DNA of 36,485 nucleotides from an uncultured Clostridia bacterium (GCA_937884975.1 CAKZZS010000010.1:1-36485); one strand, 5' to 3'. Positions 24,992 through 32,332 are shown, counted from the stretch's first letter. Program-made: numbers and translations. Notes: generated by a model not told the origin, from the sequence alone.

Positions 24992-25774
24992 ATGGCTAAT
25001 GTTATTAAAGGAAGCAGTGAAGTTAAAGTCAAACGCAGCGCGCCGCAAAATCCAAATGGCTCGTTTAAATCCGTTTTGGTTTTACTTATTATTTCAGCTT
25101 TACTTATTTTTTTATATTTCAAGACCGAATTTTTGCCGTTACTGATTTTTGCTTTTGTCGCTGTTGCTGTTGCAATTATCAGAATTGTTTTTTCCTTCAG
25201 CGTTAAAAAAGAATCGAACGGATTTACAGTTCCCGTAAGCGAGCAGGAACGGTACGGCGCAATAGGCGAGCTTAAGACTGAAATTCTTCTTGAACAGCTT
25301 CTTCCTGCGGACTACACAGTTATACGGAACGTCAAGGTTACTTATGACGGAAAAACAAGCGAAATTGATAATGTTGTCATAGGCAACACAGGCGTATACA
25401 TAATTGAAGTTAAAACGATGAAAGGCACTGTTTACGCCGATTATGACGCACATGACTGGAAAAAGGTTAAAACCGATAAATACGGCATTGAGCACGAAAA
25501 AGATTTCTACAGTCCCGTAAAACAGGTCGGAACGCATGTTTACAGACTTGCAAATGTGTTAAGGCGAAGCGGAATACGAGCCTATGTCAATGCAATTGTT
25601 TATTTTTCAGACCCCGAAGCAAATGTAATAATATCGGGCGAAAAAAACAACATTCCGATTTTTGATTTCAAAAAAAGAATTGAAATGAGGGACTTTATCT
25701 GCAATAATCCGCCTGTTCTTTCCTCGTCTTCAATTAAAAAAGCCATAAATCTCCTGACAAGTAACACCCTATAG
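24992..25774 (+). CDS. NERD domain protein with two membrane helices
   Basis: Protein of 260 residues. Two hydrophobic helices (about 27-45 and 48-68) precede a NERD (nuclease-related) domain at about 85-200. The domain contains GAIGELKTEILLEQLLP and then SEIDNVVIGNTGVYIIEVKT, which provide the D and ExK residues of the PD-(D/E)xK fold. The substrate is unknown; NERD proteins are thought to act in DNA or RNA processing. The C-terminus (about 215-260) is not recognised. It has its own ribosome binding site (AAGGATT) and is a monocistronic gene between two terminators. Confidence 0.85.
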   Translation: MANVIKGSSEVKVKRSAPQNPNGSFKSVLVLLIISALLIFLYFKTEFLPLLIFAFVAVAVAIIRIVFSFSVKKESNGFTVPVSEQERYGAIGELKTEILLEQLLPADYTVIRNVKVTYDGKTSEIDNVVIGNTGVYIIEVKTMKGTVYADYDAHDWKKVKTDKYGIEHEKDFYSPVKQVGTHVYRLANVLRRSGIRAYVNAIVYFSDPEANVIISGEKNNIPIFDFKKRIEMRDFICNNPPVLSSSSIKKAINLLTSNTL

Positions 25775-25783
25775 TAAAAAAAA

Positions 25784-25826
25784 GAAACCTCCCTTTCGGG
25801 TAATGCCGAAAAAGGGAGGTCTTTTA
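25784..25826. terminator. Bidirectional terminator between NERD gene and pyridoxamine kinase
   Basis: ACCTCCCTTT then CGG/CCG inner pairs, loop near GTAATG, and AAAGGGAGGT, followed by CTTTT on the plus strand. On the minus strand the stem is followed by TTTCTTTTTTTT. It serves both convergent genes. Confidence 0.85.
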
Positions 25827-25833
25827 TTCGGTT

Positions 25834-25860
25834 GAGATTCTTCGCTTCGCTCAGAATGAC
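25834..25860. repeat. Short palindromic intergenic repeat
   Basis: A 27-bp stretch whose arms ATTCT and AGAAT flank TCGCTTCGCTC. This TTCGCTTCGCTCAGAATGAC type sequence is a widespread dispersed intergenic repeat in bacterial genomes. It sits immediately after the terminator and before the pyridoxamine kinase stop. Confidence 0.5.
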
Positions 25861-25864
25861 ATTT

Positions 25865-26704
25865 TTATTTTAGTTTTTCAACCCTATCGACAAGCTCGGG
25901 AATTGTTGCTTCAAAGTCAACGCCGTACCAAGGCTTATCGGGATTATTTCTTGTTACGTCAATTGTCTTTGCGGTGTAGTCAGCAGCGATTTCAATTGAC
26001 TGCTGTCTTGAAAGTCCCCGAAGCAACGCGCCTACGCAAACAGACGAGAATATATCGCCCGTGCCGTGATATGCGGCAGGGATTTTTTTATTCTGGTAAA
26101 CGAAATATTCGCCGGTCTTACTGTCAAGTCCCATAGCTCCCGTCTTGCCCTCGGAAAGGGAAACTCCCGTAAGTATAGCGGTTTTCGCTCCAAGTCCGAC
26201 AAGCTTATTGAGAAGAGCCTTGACATATTCCTCGTCATATTCTTCCCTGTATTCGGTATCGGTCATAAACGCCGCTTCGGTGATGTTCGGAACAATTACA
26301 TCTGCTATGCCGCAAAGAGTTGCGTTTCTTTTTGCGTATGCCAAGTCAAACGCCGGGTAAAGCTTTCCGTTATCAGCCATTGCAGGGTCAACAAAGACAA
26401 GCGTATTTTCATCCGCAAAATCACTTATTATCTTTTTAACCTCTTCAATTTCCTCCTCTGTTCCGAGGTAGCCGGTATAAATGGCGTCAAATTTAAAGCC
26501 CTGCTGTTTCCAATGAGCAGTAATAGGCCGGAGCTGGTCGGAAAGGTCCTTAACCGTAAAGCCCTCAAACATAGTGTGGGTCGAAAGAACCGCCGTGGGA
26601 AGAATTACGGTTTCGTGACCGAGCGCCGACAGCAAGGGCAAAGCCACTGTTAAAGAGCATTTTCCAAGGCACGAAATATCCTGAATTGTAAGTATTCTTT
26701 TCAT
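25865..26704 (-). CDS. Pyridoxamine/pyridoxal kinase
   Basis: PfkB/ribokinase-fold kinase of 279 residues that phosphorylates pyridoxamine or pyridoxal in the PLP salvage pathway. The start RILTIQDISCLGKCSLTVALP matches the PdxY/PdxK type; FVDPAMADNGKLY is the substrate-side motif. The C-terminal YHGTGDIFSSVCVGALLRG carries the GTGD anion hole and the catalytic aspartate (about residue 220). It is monocistronic, with GGAGGG before the ATG at 26704 and a TATAAT-like -10 at 26730-26735. Confidence 0.92.
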   Translation of the reverse strand: MKRILTIQDISCLGKCSLTVALPLLSALGHETVILPTAVLSTHTMFEGFTVKDLSDQLRPITAHWKQQGFKFDAIYTGYLGTEEEIEEVKKIISDFADENTLVFVDPAMADNGKLYPAFDLAYAKRNATLCGIADVIVPNITEAAFMTDTEYREEYDEEYVKALLNKLVGLGAKTAILTGVSLSEGKTGAMGLDSKTGEYFVYQNKKIPAAYHGTGDIFSSVCVGALLRGLSRQQSIEIAADYTAKTIDVTRNNPDKPWYGVDFEATIPELVDRVEKLK

Positions 26705-26800
26705 AAACTATCCCTCCGTTTATAAAAATATTATATGCGTTTTCTGACTATAATAAATATCCAATTATATTTATTTTTATATAACCAGATTATAAAAACA

Positions 26801-26831
26801 AAATCCGCAGGCGAAATATGTCTGCGGATTT
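26801..26831. terminator. Bidirectional hairpin terminator
   Basis: AAATCCGCAG (26801-26810) pairs with CTGCGGATTT (26822-26831), with T-rich sequence on both sides. On the minus strand it ends the small ORF at 26843-26995. Confidence 0.82.
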
Positions 26832-26842
26832 TTAATTTAAGC

Positions 26843-26995
26843 TTAATTATAGTTATCGAGATCCTCCATCAAATCCTCAAACTCGTCTTCATCCAAGTCC
26901 AAAAAGCCTTTCTTCTGCTTCTTTTCGGCATTCTTTTCAGGCTTTTTATTATTTGATAAAGCATCCTTCTTCTTTTGCTTCTTTTTTCCGAACAT
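26843..26995 (-). CDS. Small Lys-rich/acidic protein, 50 residues
   Basis: The protein starts MFGKKKQKKKDALSNN. Its first 30 residues are almost all basic or polar, and the last 20 are strongly acidic with hydrophobic spacing (FLDLDEDEFEDLMEDLDNYN). I do not recognise a family. Support for coding: a clean start, an AAGGAAT-like ribosome binding site, a stop directly before a good terminator and a non-random charge pattern. Two nucleotides before its start another frame ends (TAA at 26998-27000), so it may once have been translationally coupled to an upstream gene now lost beyond about 27100. Confidence 0.6.
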   Translation of the reverse strand: MFGKKKQKKKDALSNNKKPEKNAEKKQKKGFLDLDEDEFEDLMEDLDNYN

Positions 26996-27262
26996 AATTA
27001 TTCCTTATCAAGGCTCTTCATTGTCGGGATTTCTTCATTGCATCTACGTTCAATCACTATTAAACCCTCACAATCCCGTTCCAATTGTTTTCCTCACACA
27101 TCGAAAATACACTATTCACTGCTATTTTAGCTCAATCCCTAATGCATTGGAGAGTAAATTGGAGAGTTGGAGAATTGGAGAAAAGGTATGGTTTTCGATG
27201 AACTGCAAGAAAAAACGTGACATCGCGTTGTGAAAACATTGTAGCATAAAAAGCTCTCCATT
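26996..27262. other. Gene-free junction between chromosome and integrative element
   Basis: No credible complete gene. On the minus strand a short open frame of about 33 codons ends at 26998 next to the small ORF and may be the 3' remnant of a host gene. The stretch 27147-27181 has four direct TTGGAGA copies. An inverted pair CATCGAAAA (27100-27108) / TTTTCGATG (27191-27199) brackets them. The junction position is inferred from the change in gene content, not from a proven attachment site. Confidence 0.45.
27147..27181. repeat. Four direct TTGGAGA repeats near the element end
   Basis: TTGGAGA occurs at 27147-27153, 27159-27165, 27167-27173 and 27175-27181, spaced 12, 8 and 8 bp. They lie outside the last gene of the element and could be recombinase or excisionase binding sites. 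Confidence 0.55.
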
Positions 27263-28690
27263 TCAAGGTTTTGAGCCTTTTTCGTTCTTGTATTTCTTGT
27301 GACGCCATAATCCGAATTGCTTACGAGCTGTTCTCACGTCCTCCTCACTGTCTGTCCTGATAAAGATATTGCCTGCTCGAAAAGCCGCCTTGATATCATT
27401 GCACACTTCTTCCGGAGCTTTGCGGGTATCCAGCTTCACATACTTAATTTCACTTCTTCTGCAAATATGTTCTATAACCATTTGGGTGTTATCCAGACTC
27501 TTTGTCGTCCTGTCTATTACAGCGAAAACGGTGTTGAAATCAGGTATGTAGGCGTCAACCTCTATCCCAACCGTCTTAGTATCATTCAGGTTTACAGCGA
27601 GATCGTTATCCTTGGCATAGCGCAAAAGCATCAGTTGTGGCAGCATTCTTCTAAACTCTGCCTCGCAAGTCGGGCACGGAGCCTTATCTATTGTTCGACT
27701 GTAAATCCTGTCCTTCCACGAATGTCCTAAAGAACATTTCCACCATACCGGTCTAAGAGAATTTCGTGATACTCTGGATGGTTCTACCCCTGAATTCCTT
27801 GTGCGATCCCATTCTATAACAATCTGTGGGTCTGTTGTTACAAGATCATTATATCCGCCGAACACCTCTCGCTCAGAGCACACCGGGCATTGCCGTCCAT
27901 TTACTCTCGACTTTACTACCCCCTTCCACTCATAGCTGCACTTCTTACATTTCCACCAAACATTCTTGGTCGATTTCTCGTTGATCTGATCCGGCGTCAA
28001 GTCGCCGTTCTTATCAGACCACTCTGCCGCAAGATTAGGATGAAGTGTTTTGAAGTCGTTGAAGCCCTTTAGGGTAATGATCCCGCTGCAATATGGGCAT
28101 TTGCTCCCTCCGGACCTTGTTGATATGAGCGTATACCATTCATGGCCGTTACTGCATTTCCACCATGCTTTCTTATTTCTGAACGGAGTAACTTGCGATG
28201 GCAGAAGCGGCAAGTTCCTGTCGGACCATTCTGACGCAACTTCTGGAAAAACTGTAGCAAGATCATTGAAACCCGGAAGCACAGCATTATGTGAGCAATA
28301 TGGGCATCCCGTACCATTCAGAGTTCTGCTCTTAACTGAGGCAGTCCACTCATGCCCCAGCTTACATTTCCAAATAACCTTCTTATGTGTTGCAAGGCTA
28401 ACCATCGTCGGTTCCAGAGGCCTATTCTTGTCCGACCATTCTTCACATAGCTCAGGTCTAAGCGTATGTAGATCATTTATTCCAGGTATGATTCGAGCGT
28501 TGGAACAAATTGGACACTTCTCTCCAGCCGATCTTGCTTTTGCACTGGTCTGCCATTCGTGCCCACAGGGACCAATCCACCAATACTGTTTATTTGAACC
28601 ATACGGAACCTCATTTGGCATTATCGGATAGTTTTTCTTTGACCATTCAGAGATAAGCTGCGGTCGCATTTCGGAAATACTGTTCTTCAT
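27263..28690 (-). CDS. Five-repeat zinc-ribbon protein with degenerate nuclease-like C-terminus
   Basis: Protein of 475 residues. Five tandem units of about 65-70 residues each carry EWS.KN, an ISOLATED.P..V segment, WWKC..GHEW and SR....CP.CS, ending in a GFNDL-type linker. This is the probable zinc-ribbon (DUF4379-like) repeat. The first unit lacks the first Cys of WWKC (it has WWIGPCGHEW) and the fourth has CKKCSYEW. The C-terminal about 125 residues resemble the Vsr/PD-(D/E)xK domains usually fused to such repeats: GIEVDAYIPDFNTV is clear, but the expected AIEYDG acidic motif reads AVIDRT. The nuclease may therefore be inactive. Ribosome binding site GGGGGAGG. It is placed between integrase and element end; function unknown, defence or DNA recognition possible. 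Confidence 0.8.
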   Translation of the reverse strand: MKNSISEMRPQLISEWSKKNYPIMPNEVPYGSNKQYWWIGPCGHEWQTSAKARSAGEKCPICSNARIIPGINDLHTLRPELCEEWSDKNRPLEPTMVSLATHKKVIWKCKLGHEWTASVKSRTLNGTGCPYCSHNAVLPGFNDLATVFPEVASEWSDRNLPLLPSQVTPFRNKKAWWKCSNGHEWYTLISTRSGGSKCPYCSGIITLKGFNDFKTLHPNLAAEWSDKNGDLTPDQINEKSTKNVWWKCKKCSYEWKGVVKSRVNGRQCPVCSEREVFGGYNDLVTTDPQIVIEWDRTRNSGVEPSRVSRNSLRPVWWKCSLGHSWKDRIYSRTIDKAPCPTCEAEFRRMLPQLMLLRYAKDNDLAVNLNDTKTVGIEVDAYIPDFNTVFAVIDRTTKSLDNTQMVIEHICRRSEIKYVKLDTRKAPEEVCNDIKAAFRAGNIFIRTDSEEDVRTARKQFGLWRHKKYKNEKGSKP

Positions 28691-28744
28691 ATCGAGTCCT
28701 CCCCCGTTAGCATAAACAGTATATCCGGTAATGCTCTATCTGTG

Positions 28745-28755
28745 AAATGTGCAAA
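28745..28755. repeat. AAATGTGCAAA site downstream of the integrase
   Basis: The same 11-mer forms both arms of the inverted repeat at 30335-30374 between the two excisionase genes. Shared sites on both sides of int suggest binding by integrase or excisionase; this is inference. Confidence 0.5.
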
Positions 28756-28763
28756 AGTAATCT

Positions 28764-28793
28764 GGGCTTGCAAACTATAAAGTCTGCAAGCCC
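28764..28793 (-). terminator. Hairpin after the integrase gene
   Basis: GGGCTTGCA and TGCAAGCCC (9 bp, perfect) with a 12-nt loop, 6 nt past the integrase stop. The minus-strand tail AGATTACTTTT has a weak U-tract, so termination may be partial. Confidence 0.6.
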
Positions 28794-28798
28794 ATGTT

Positions 28799-30055
28799 TC
28801 AGATGGTCTCCCTTGACTTCGCCATGTAGCTGTCAAAGGAAGCGATCTCTCTCTTTTTCAGTTCATCCATTACGTCAACGTAAATGTCCATCGTGGTAGA
28901 GATGTCGGCATGGCCAAGCACATCTTGAATAACTTTTACATTGATTCCGCTTTCACACAATCGCGTAGCAAAGGTGTGTCTAAGAGTATGACAGCTAAAG
29001 TTCGGAAGCAGAACAGGATCGTTCTCGATGCCTTCTTTCTCAATGACCTCATCATTGCAATCTCTCATGATTCTCTTGATCGCCTTGTTCAATGTGCCTT
29101 GATGCTGAACTTGTCCAAAGCGATTCACGAAGATAAAGTCATCATAGCCGTCCACCCTTGATACATTTTCAACTCCTGTATCGCGTTGATATTCCCTTTC
29201 CAATTCAAAAGCTTCTCGTACTCCGCTTGCCATCGGAATCTTTCTTGTACCAGCTTCAGTCTTTGGCGTGTTTATGCTGAAATAGCACCCAAGTGCATCC
29301 CTGTGATTGTAGTATACAAGCGTATGATTAACGTCGATATACCCGTTCTCAAAATCAACGTCCTTCCATCGAAGCCCGGTGAGCTCACCTACTCGCATTC
29401 CGGTATTAAGCATGATAAAGAATACCGGATACCACCTCTGATACTTTGGCGACTTCTGAATGAAGTCGATGAAGAGTTCCTGCTGGGCAAGGGTCAATGC
29501 TTTGCGCTTATCAACCTCATGATTATGAGCGATCTTCAATTCCTTGAGCATCTTGTCTGTTGGATTCAGACGGATATAATTGTCATCCACGGCAACCTGG
29601 AATACTTGATGCAGAATATTGTGGATATTGTCGATAGTCGAGATTTTAAGGATTTTGTCATCCGCGAGGCGATTGTAAAAACGCTTTACATCTGACTTTT
29701 TAACCTGCGTCACTCTCTTCTGTCCGAAGGTCGGCATCACGAAAGTTTCGTACATATAGATGTAATTCTTAAATGTGCTGTCTTTAACGCCCCTCTTCAT
29801 ATCTTTCCAGAGCCAATAGCAGTCATTTACTGTGAGAGCTTTTACATCTGTTTTAATCCCGTCATGTTCGTCAACAATCAGATCCTCCTCGATCTCACGC
29901 AGGCGTTCCAACGTTGGGGCGAAAACAGAATGCCGTTTTCCGTCGTCCGTTGTCCAGCGATACTCATATCCGCCCTTTGCTTTCTCTGTCTCGCCCTTTT
30001 TCAGCCGGATATGATGACTATCAAACCGGACGTTCCTTTTTATTGTTTTACCCAT
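28799..30055 (-). CDS. Tyrosine recombinase / integrase
   Basis: Integrase of 418 residues, Tn916/phage-like size. It has an N-terminal arm-binding region (1-65), a core-binding SAM-like domain (about 72-165) and a catalytic domain with R221 (GMRVGELTGLRW), K265, H356-x-x-R359 (HTLRHTFATRL), H382 (LGHADISTT) and nucleophile Y392. All catalytic residues are present. I chose the second of two adjacent ATGs (30055) because it is 6 nt from GGAGGT; the first is only 3 nt away. It should catalyse integration and excision of the surrounding element, with excisionases encoded just upstream. Confidence 0.93.
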   Translation of the reverse strand: MGKTIKRNVRFDSHHIRLKKGETEKAKGGYEYRWTTDDGKRHSVFAPTLERLREIEEDLIVDEHDGIKTDVKALTVNDCYWLWKDMKRGVKDSTFKNYIYMYETFVMPTFGQKRVTQVKKSDVKRFYNRLADDKILKISTIDNIHNILHQVFQVAVDDNYIRLNPTDKMLKELKIAHNHEVDKRKALTLAQQELFIDFIQKSPKYQRWYPVFFIMLNTGMRVGELTGLRWKDVDFENGYIDVNHTLVYYNHRDALGCYFSINTPKTEAGTRKIPMASGVREAFELEREYQRDTGVENVSRVDGYDDFIFVNRFGQVQHQGTLNKAIKRIMRDCNDEVIEKEGIENDPVLLPNFSCHTLRHTFATRLCESGINVKVIQDVLGHADISTTMDIYVDVMDELKKREIASFDSYMAKSRETI

Positions 30056-30065
30056 CATGTACCTC

Positions 30066-30275
30066 CTAAATCGAATGTACGTTTTCAATGATCTCATCGA
30101 GCTTTTTACGCTTAAAGAGACGCTTACTGCCCACCCAAAGGATCAAGCTGCTTTCCCTTTCCGCCAGTTCAATAAGCTTGTCTCTGCCGATCCCAGAATA
30201 TGCGACAGCTTCATCCACGGTCAGCATTGCCTTTTCCCAAACAGGAACGATTCGTAGTTTTTCCTCGTATTTCAT
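30066..30275 (-). CDS. Excisionase-like DNA-binding protein (copy 1)
   Basis: Protein of 69 residues with a winged-helix layout: LTVDEAVAYSGIGRDKLIEL (helix-turn-helix) and SKRLFKRKKLDEIIE (wing and final helix). It matches the Tn916 Xis / excisionase-family architecture. It lies 10 nt upstream of integrase, as recombination directionality factors often do. It is clearly paralogous to the 70-residue protein encoded at 30385-30597. Confidence 0.85.
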   Translation of the reverse strand: MKYEEKLRIVPVWEKAMLTVDEAVAYSGIGRDKLIELAERESSLILWVGSKRLFKRKKLDEIIENVHSI

Positions 30276-30334
30276 ATAGAGCCCTCCATTTCGTTGTTAG
30301 TGCTCTTATAATAATGAAATCGCTGGAGGATTCC

Positions 30335-30374
30335 AAATGTGCAAACCAGCCAATATTGACCGGTTTGCACATTT
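30335..30374. repeat. 13-bp inverted repeat between the two excisionase genes
   Basis: AAATGTGCAAACC (30335-30347) and GGTTTGCACATTT (30362-30374) are perfect inverted arms. The 14-bp spacer contains a further palindrome CAATATTG. Neither strand has a U-tract, so it is unlikely to be a terminator. It is more likely an operator or recombination-protein binding site. Confidence 0.75.
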
Positions 30375-30384
30375 GACGTCAGGC

Positions 30385-30597
30385 TCACACAGAATACTCC
30401 CTATTGATATAATCATCGAGCTTCTGACGCTTAAACAGTCTCTTTCGGCCTACCCAAAGAACCAGTCCGAGCTCGTCCTTCATGGAAAGCTCAATGAGCT
30501 TGTCTCTGCCTAATCCTGAGTAAGCAGTAGCCTCGTCAAGAGTCAGTGTAGTCTTAAGCCACACCGGTACCAGCTCTAGTTTTTCTTTTTGTGTCAT
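30385..30597 (-). CDS. Excisionase-like DNA-binding protein (copy 2)
   Basis: Protein of 70 residues, same layout as copy 1: LTLDEATAYSGLGRDKLIEL and GRKRLFKRQKLDDYIN. The two proteins are similar along their full lengths and differ mainly at the N-terminus and loop. It begins 2 nt after the stop of the MazF gene. Two excisionases may have split roles, one for excision and one for regulation or a second site pair; this is inference. Confidence 0.84.
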   Translation of the reverse strand: MTQKEKLELVPVWLKTTLTLDEATAYSGLGRDKLIELSMKDELGLVLWVGRKRLFKRQKLDDYINREYSV

Positions 30598-30599
30598 GT

Positions 30600-30956
30600 C
30601 TACACCTCCTCCTTCAATCCGAAGCTGATAGTTATTGCCCGGTCTATCTGATTCATCGTTTCTGAATCTACCGTTCCGATGTATCTGCGGAGCCTCAGTC
30701 GGTCAATCGTGCGAATCTGTTCAAGCAAAGCGACTGAGTCTTCAGTCAAACCAAATCTGTGTCCTAACGCGACATGAGTAGGCTGCATCATCTTCTTGTA
30801 CTGTTTTGTTAGCGGCGAAACAATAACGGTAGGGCTGTATCTATTGCCAACATTGTTCTGGATGATCAGCACCGGCCTACAGCCGCTTTGCTCTGATCCT
30901 ACTGTTTCTCCAAGATCGGCATAGTAGAGATTACCTTTGCAAATTCTGTTGTTCAT
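30600..30956 (-). CDS. MazF/PemK-type endoribonuclease toxin
   Basis: Protein of 118 residues from the ATG at 30956, preceded by GGGGGT; a longer frame lacks a ribosome binding site. The start ICKGNLYYADLGETVGSEQS is the MazF/PemK beta-strand, followed by GCRPVLIIQNNVGNRYSPTV and PTHVALG. The IRTIDRLRLRRYIG strand is intact. The family cleaves mRNA at short sequences as dimers. There is no recognisable MazE-type antitoxin next to it. Neighbours are a sigma-like protein upstream and an excisionase downstream, so the toxin could be inhibited by one of these or be regulatory only. Confidence 0.88.
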   Translation of the reverse strand: MNNRICKGNLYYADLGETVGSEQSGCRPVLIIQNNVGNRYSPTVIVSPLTKQYKKMMQPTHVALGHRFGLTEDSVALLEQIRTIDRLRLRRYIGTVDSETMNQIDRAITISFGLKEEV

Positions 30957-31026
30957 GAAGTACCCCCATTTTTTGTTTTTCTCTCTACTCATGTACCGCA
31001 CGGTTTTGAGCCAAAAAGTAAACACC

Positions 31027-31584
31027 TTATGAAAGAAAATTCTTGACGAAGCTAATAAACTGATGTTTTCTCTTCGCAACAACAGCTTTCGAAACAGCCC
31101 ACTTCTCGACTAACTCCTTAGTGCAGGAACTATACTGACCTCTAAGGCAATACTCAAGTAGCTCAACTGCCCATTCATTCCAATTGTCAAGCGCGTTTCT
31201 CAACTCACCGAGCAAGATTGAATTAACTATGCACTCCTCGATATTAAGGTCATTTGATATCGTATCTTCTAATTCGAGCTCTTCCTGCGTGCTCGAAATT
31301 GGTTCTGAAAGGGACACCATAGATATATCTTCTGCCCATTTGTTTTTTCTATAGTTTCTCATCTCTTGAGCGTGCCACTTGTTATACTCTTCTCGCGTAG
31401 TTTCGATGTACATACAGTCAATCTCGCCACTGTCCTCAAAAGAGTCCGTGATAAAGAATCTGCGCTGTTCACGCGGCAATTTTTTATTTGCTTTCAATAT
31501 CAGATCCCATTCAGCCGATGTTGCTACACGCAATCCTGACTTGGGATTCTTCGGGTCATTAAGAACCAAAAACGTATTTTTCAT
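31027..31584 (-). CDS. Sigma-like / DNA-binding protein of the element
   Basis: Protein of 185 residues. The N-terminus MKNTFLVLNDPKNPKSGLRV and the block KLPREQRRFFI resemble a conserved element-borne family that I recall but cannot name. The C-terminal 60 residues (LGELRNALDNWNEWAVELLE, then VEKWAVSKAVVAKRKHQFISF) look like a region-4-type helix-turn-helix. The middle is acidic. It starts behind AGGAGAT and precedes mazF by 70 bp. Probable role: control of the mazF-xis-xis-int unit. Family call is tentative. Confidence 0.65.
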   Translation of the reverse strand: MKNTFLVLNDPKNPKSGLRVATSAEWDLILKANKKLPREQRRFFITDSFEDSGEIDCMYIETTREEYNKWHAQEMRNYRKNKWAEDISMVSLSEPISSTQEELELEDTISNDLNIEECIVNSILLGELRNALDNWNEWAVELLEYCLRGQYSSCTKELVEKWAVSKAVVAKRKHQFISFVKNFLS

Positions 31585-31679
31585 TTCCGTAATCTCCTTG
31601 AATTTTGAATTTTTGAGTTGAGGTCAAAAATTCGGAGATCACGGGTACGCTGCTACATAGCAGAGCCACTTTACGCGCA

Positions 31680-31739
31680 TAAAAAGTCCTTTCCGCCTGC
31701 TGCGGTCCAAAGGACACAACTACGCTGGCGAAAAGGACT
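31680..31739 (-). terminator. Terminator-like branched hairpin upstream of the sigma-like gene
   Basis: On the minus strand AGTCCTTTTCGCC (31727-31739) pairs with GGCGGAAAGGACT (31685-31697), 13 bp with one U-G pair, enclosing a GTCC/GGAC mini-hairpin. TTTTTATG follows. It would stop transcripts before the sigma-like gene unless antitermination occurs. Confidence 0.7.
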
Positions 31740-31877
31740 CCCGATGCTGCCTGCCTGAAAAAGGGTGCAGAAATCTAAGGGTACCCATACTGCTTTTTCA
31801 AAAGAGTTTGAAATCAGCGTATTTGTATCCTTGGCCCTTGTACTTCAGGCTGCGAATATGTATTTGTTGTTTGTCGG

Positions 31878-31951
31878 TGAGAAAAAGAAAAAGGCCACCG
31901 ACAAGGTAGACCTATAGATAGAGCTATAGTGTCTTGCCTTGCCGGTGGCCT
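31878..31951 (-). terminator. Strong terminator after the LexA-like operon
   Basis: On the minus strand AGGCCACCGGCAAGG pairs with CCTTGTCGGTGGCCT (15 bp, one mismatch; 31937-31951 and 31892-31906). It encloses two CTATAG palindromes and is followed by TTTTTCTTTTTCTC. It ends the unit that begins with the LexA-like gene. Confidence 0.82.
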
Positions 31952-32094
31952 CTCACGTATGTCTGGAATAACTACCGGTTGGATTCGGGCATTTCTGCCG
32001 CACGGTCAAGTGACCTGGAATCGGATTTAGTGTGGCCCTGTTTCAGCCCGACCGCTCCGTCGTGATGCCGTTGATTCAGTTGTCAGATTACCTA

Positions 32095-32331
32095 TTAGGA
32101 CGGAATAGAGAACCCATTACGTGAAAGCCAGGTATGGGCTTTCTCCAATACATCCCTCGGTGCTCCCTTAATTCCGCAGATAGCCTTATAAACGCTTGCC
32201 CAAAAGAGCATATCAGGGGCTTTTGCGGTTTCACCCTCGCCATACTTGACGAGGTAAGCTTCTATCTTCCTTCTATCCAAGCTAAACAGCGCCTCATTGC
32301 GCTCTTTAACGAAGCTCTCGATCATCGTCAT
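32095..32331 (-). CDS. Small hypothetical element protein, 78 residues
   Basis: The sequence starts MTMIESFVKERNEALFSLDR and is mostly helical and charged, ending in KAHTWLSRNGFSIPS. I do not recognise a domain. It is the last gene of the LexA-like operon, with AGGAGAT before the ATG and 1 nt after the preceding stop. Similar small proteins are frequent beside control genes of Firmicutes integrative elements; this is context only. Confidence 0.7.
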   Translation of the reverse strand: MTMIESFVKERNEALFSLDRRKIEAYLVKYGEGETAKAPDMLFWASVYKAICGIKGAPRDVLEKAHTWLSRNGFSIPS

Positions 32332-32332
32332 G

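Larger units (their letters stand above)
31585..32094. other. 510-bp gene-free structured leader region
   Basis: No convincing gene on either strand. On the minus strand it holds two terminator-like hairpins (31892-31951 and 31685-31739, listed separately). A TGAAAAAG..GCAG / CTGCTTTTTCA imperfect stem lies at about 31756-31803 and a CTGCTA/TAGCAG stem at 31650-31663. The density of stems between two protein operons suggests a regulatory RNA or attenuation leader. A 36-codon frame on the minus strand near 31975-32085 has no start codon with a ribosome binding site. Confidence 0.6.

Noticed and set aside
30335..30374. Inverted repeat as an intrinsic terminator of the second excisionase gene.
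   Set aside because: Neither side has a run of T residues; a protein-binding site is more consistent.
31975..32085. A 36-codon open frame on the minus strand within the structured leader.
   Set aside because: It has no start codon with a ribosome binding site, and lies next to strong hairpins. It is more likely random openness in a non-coding region.
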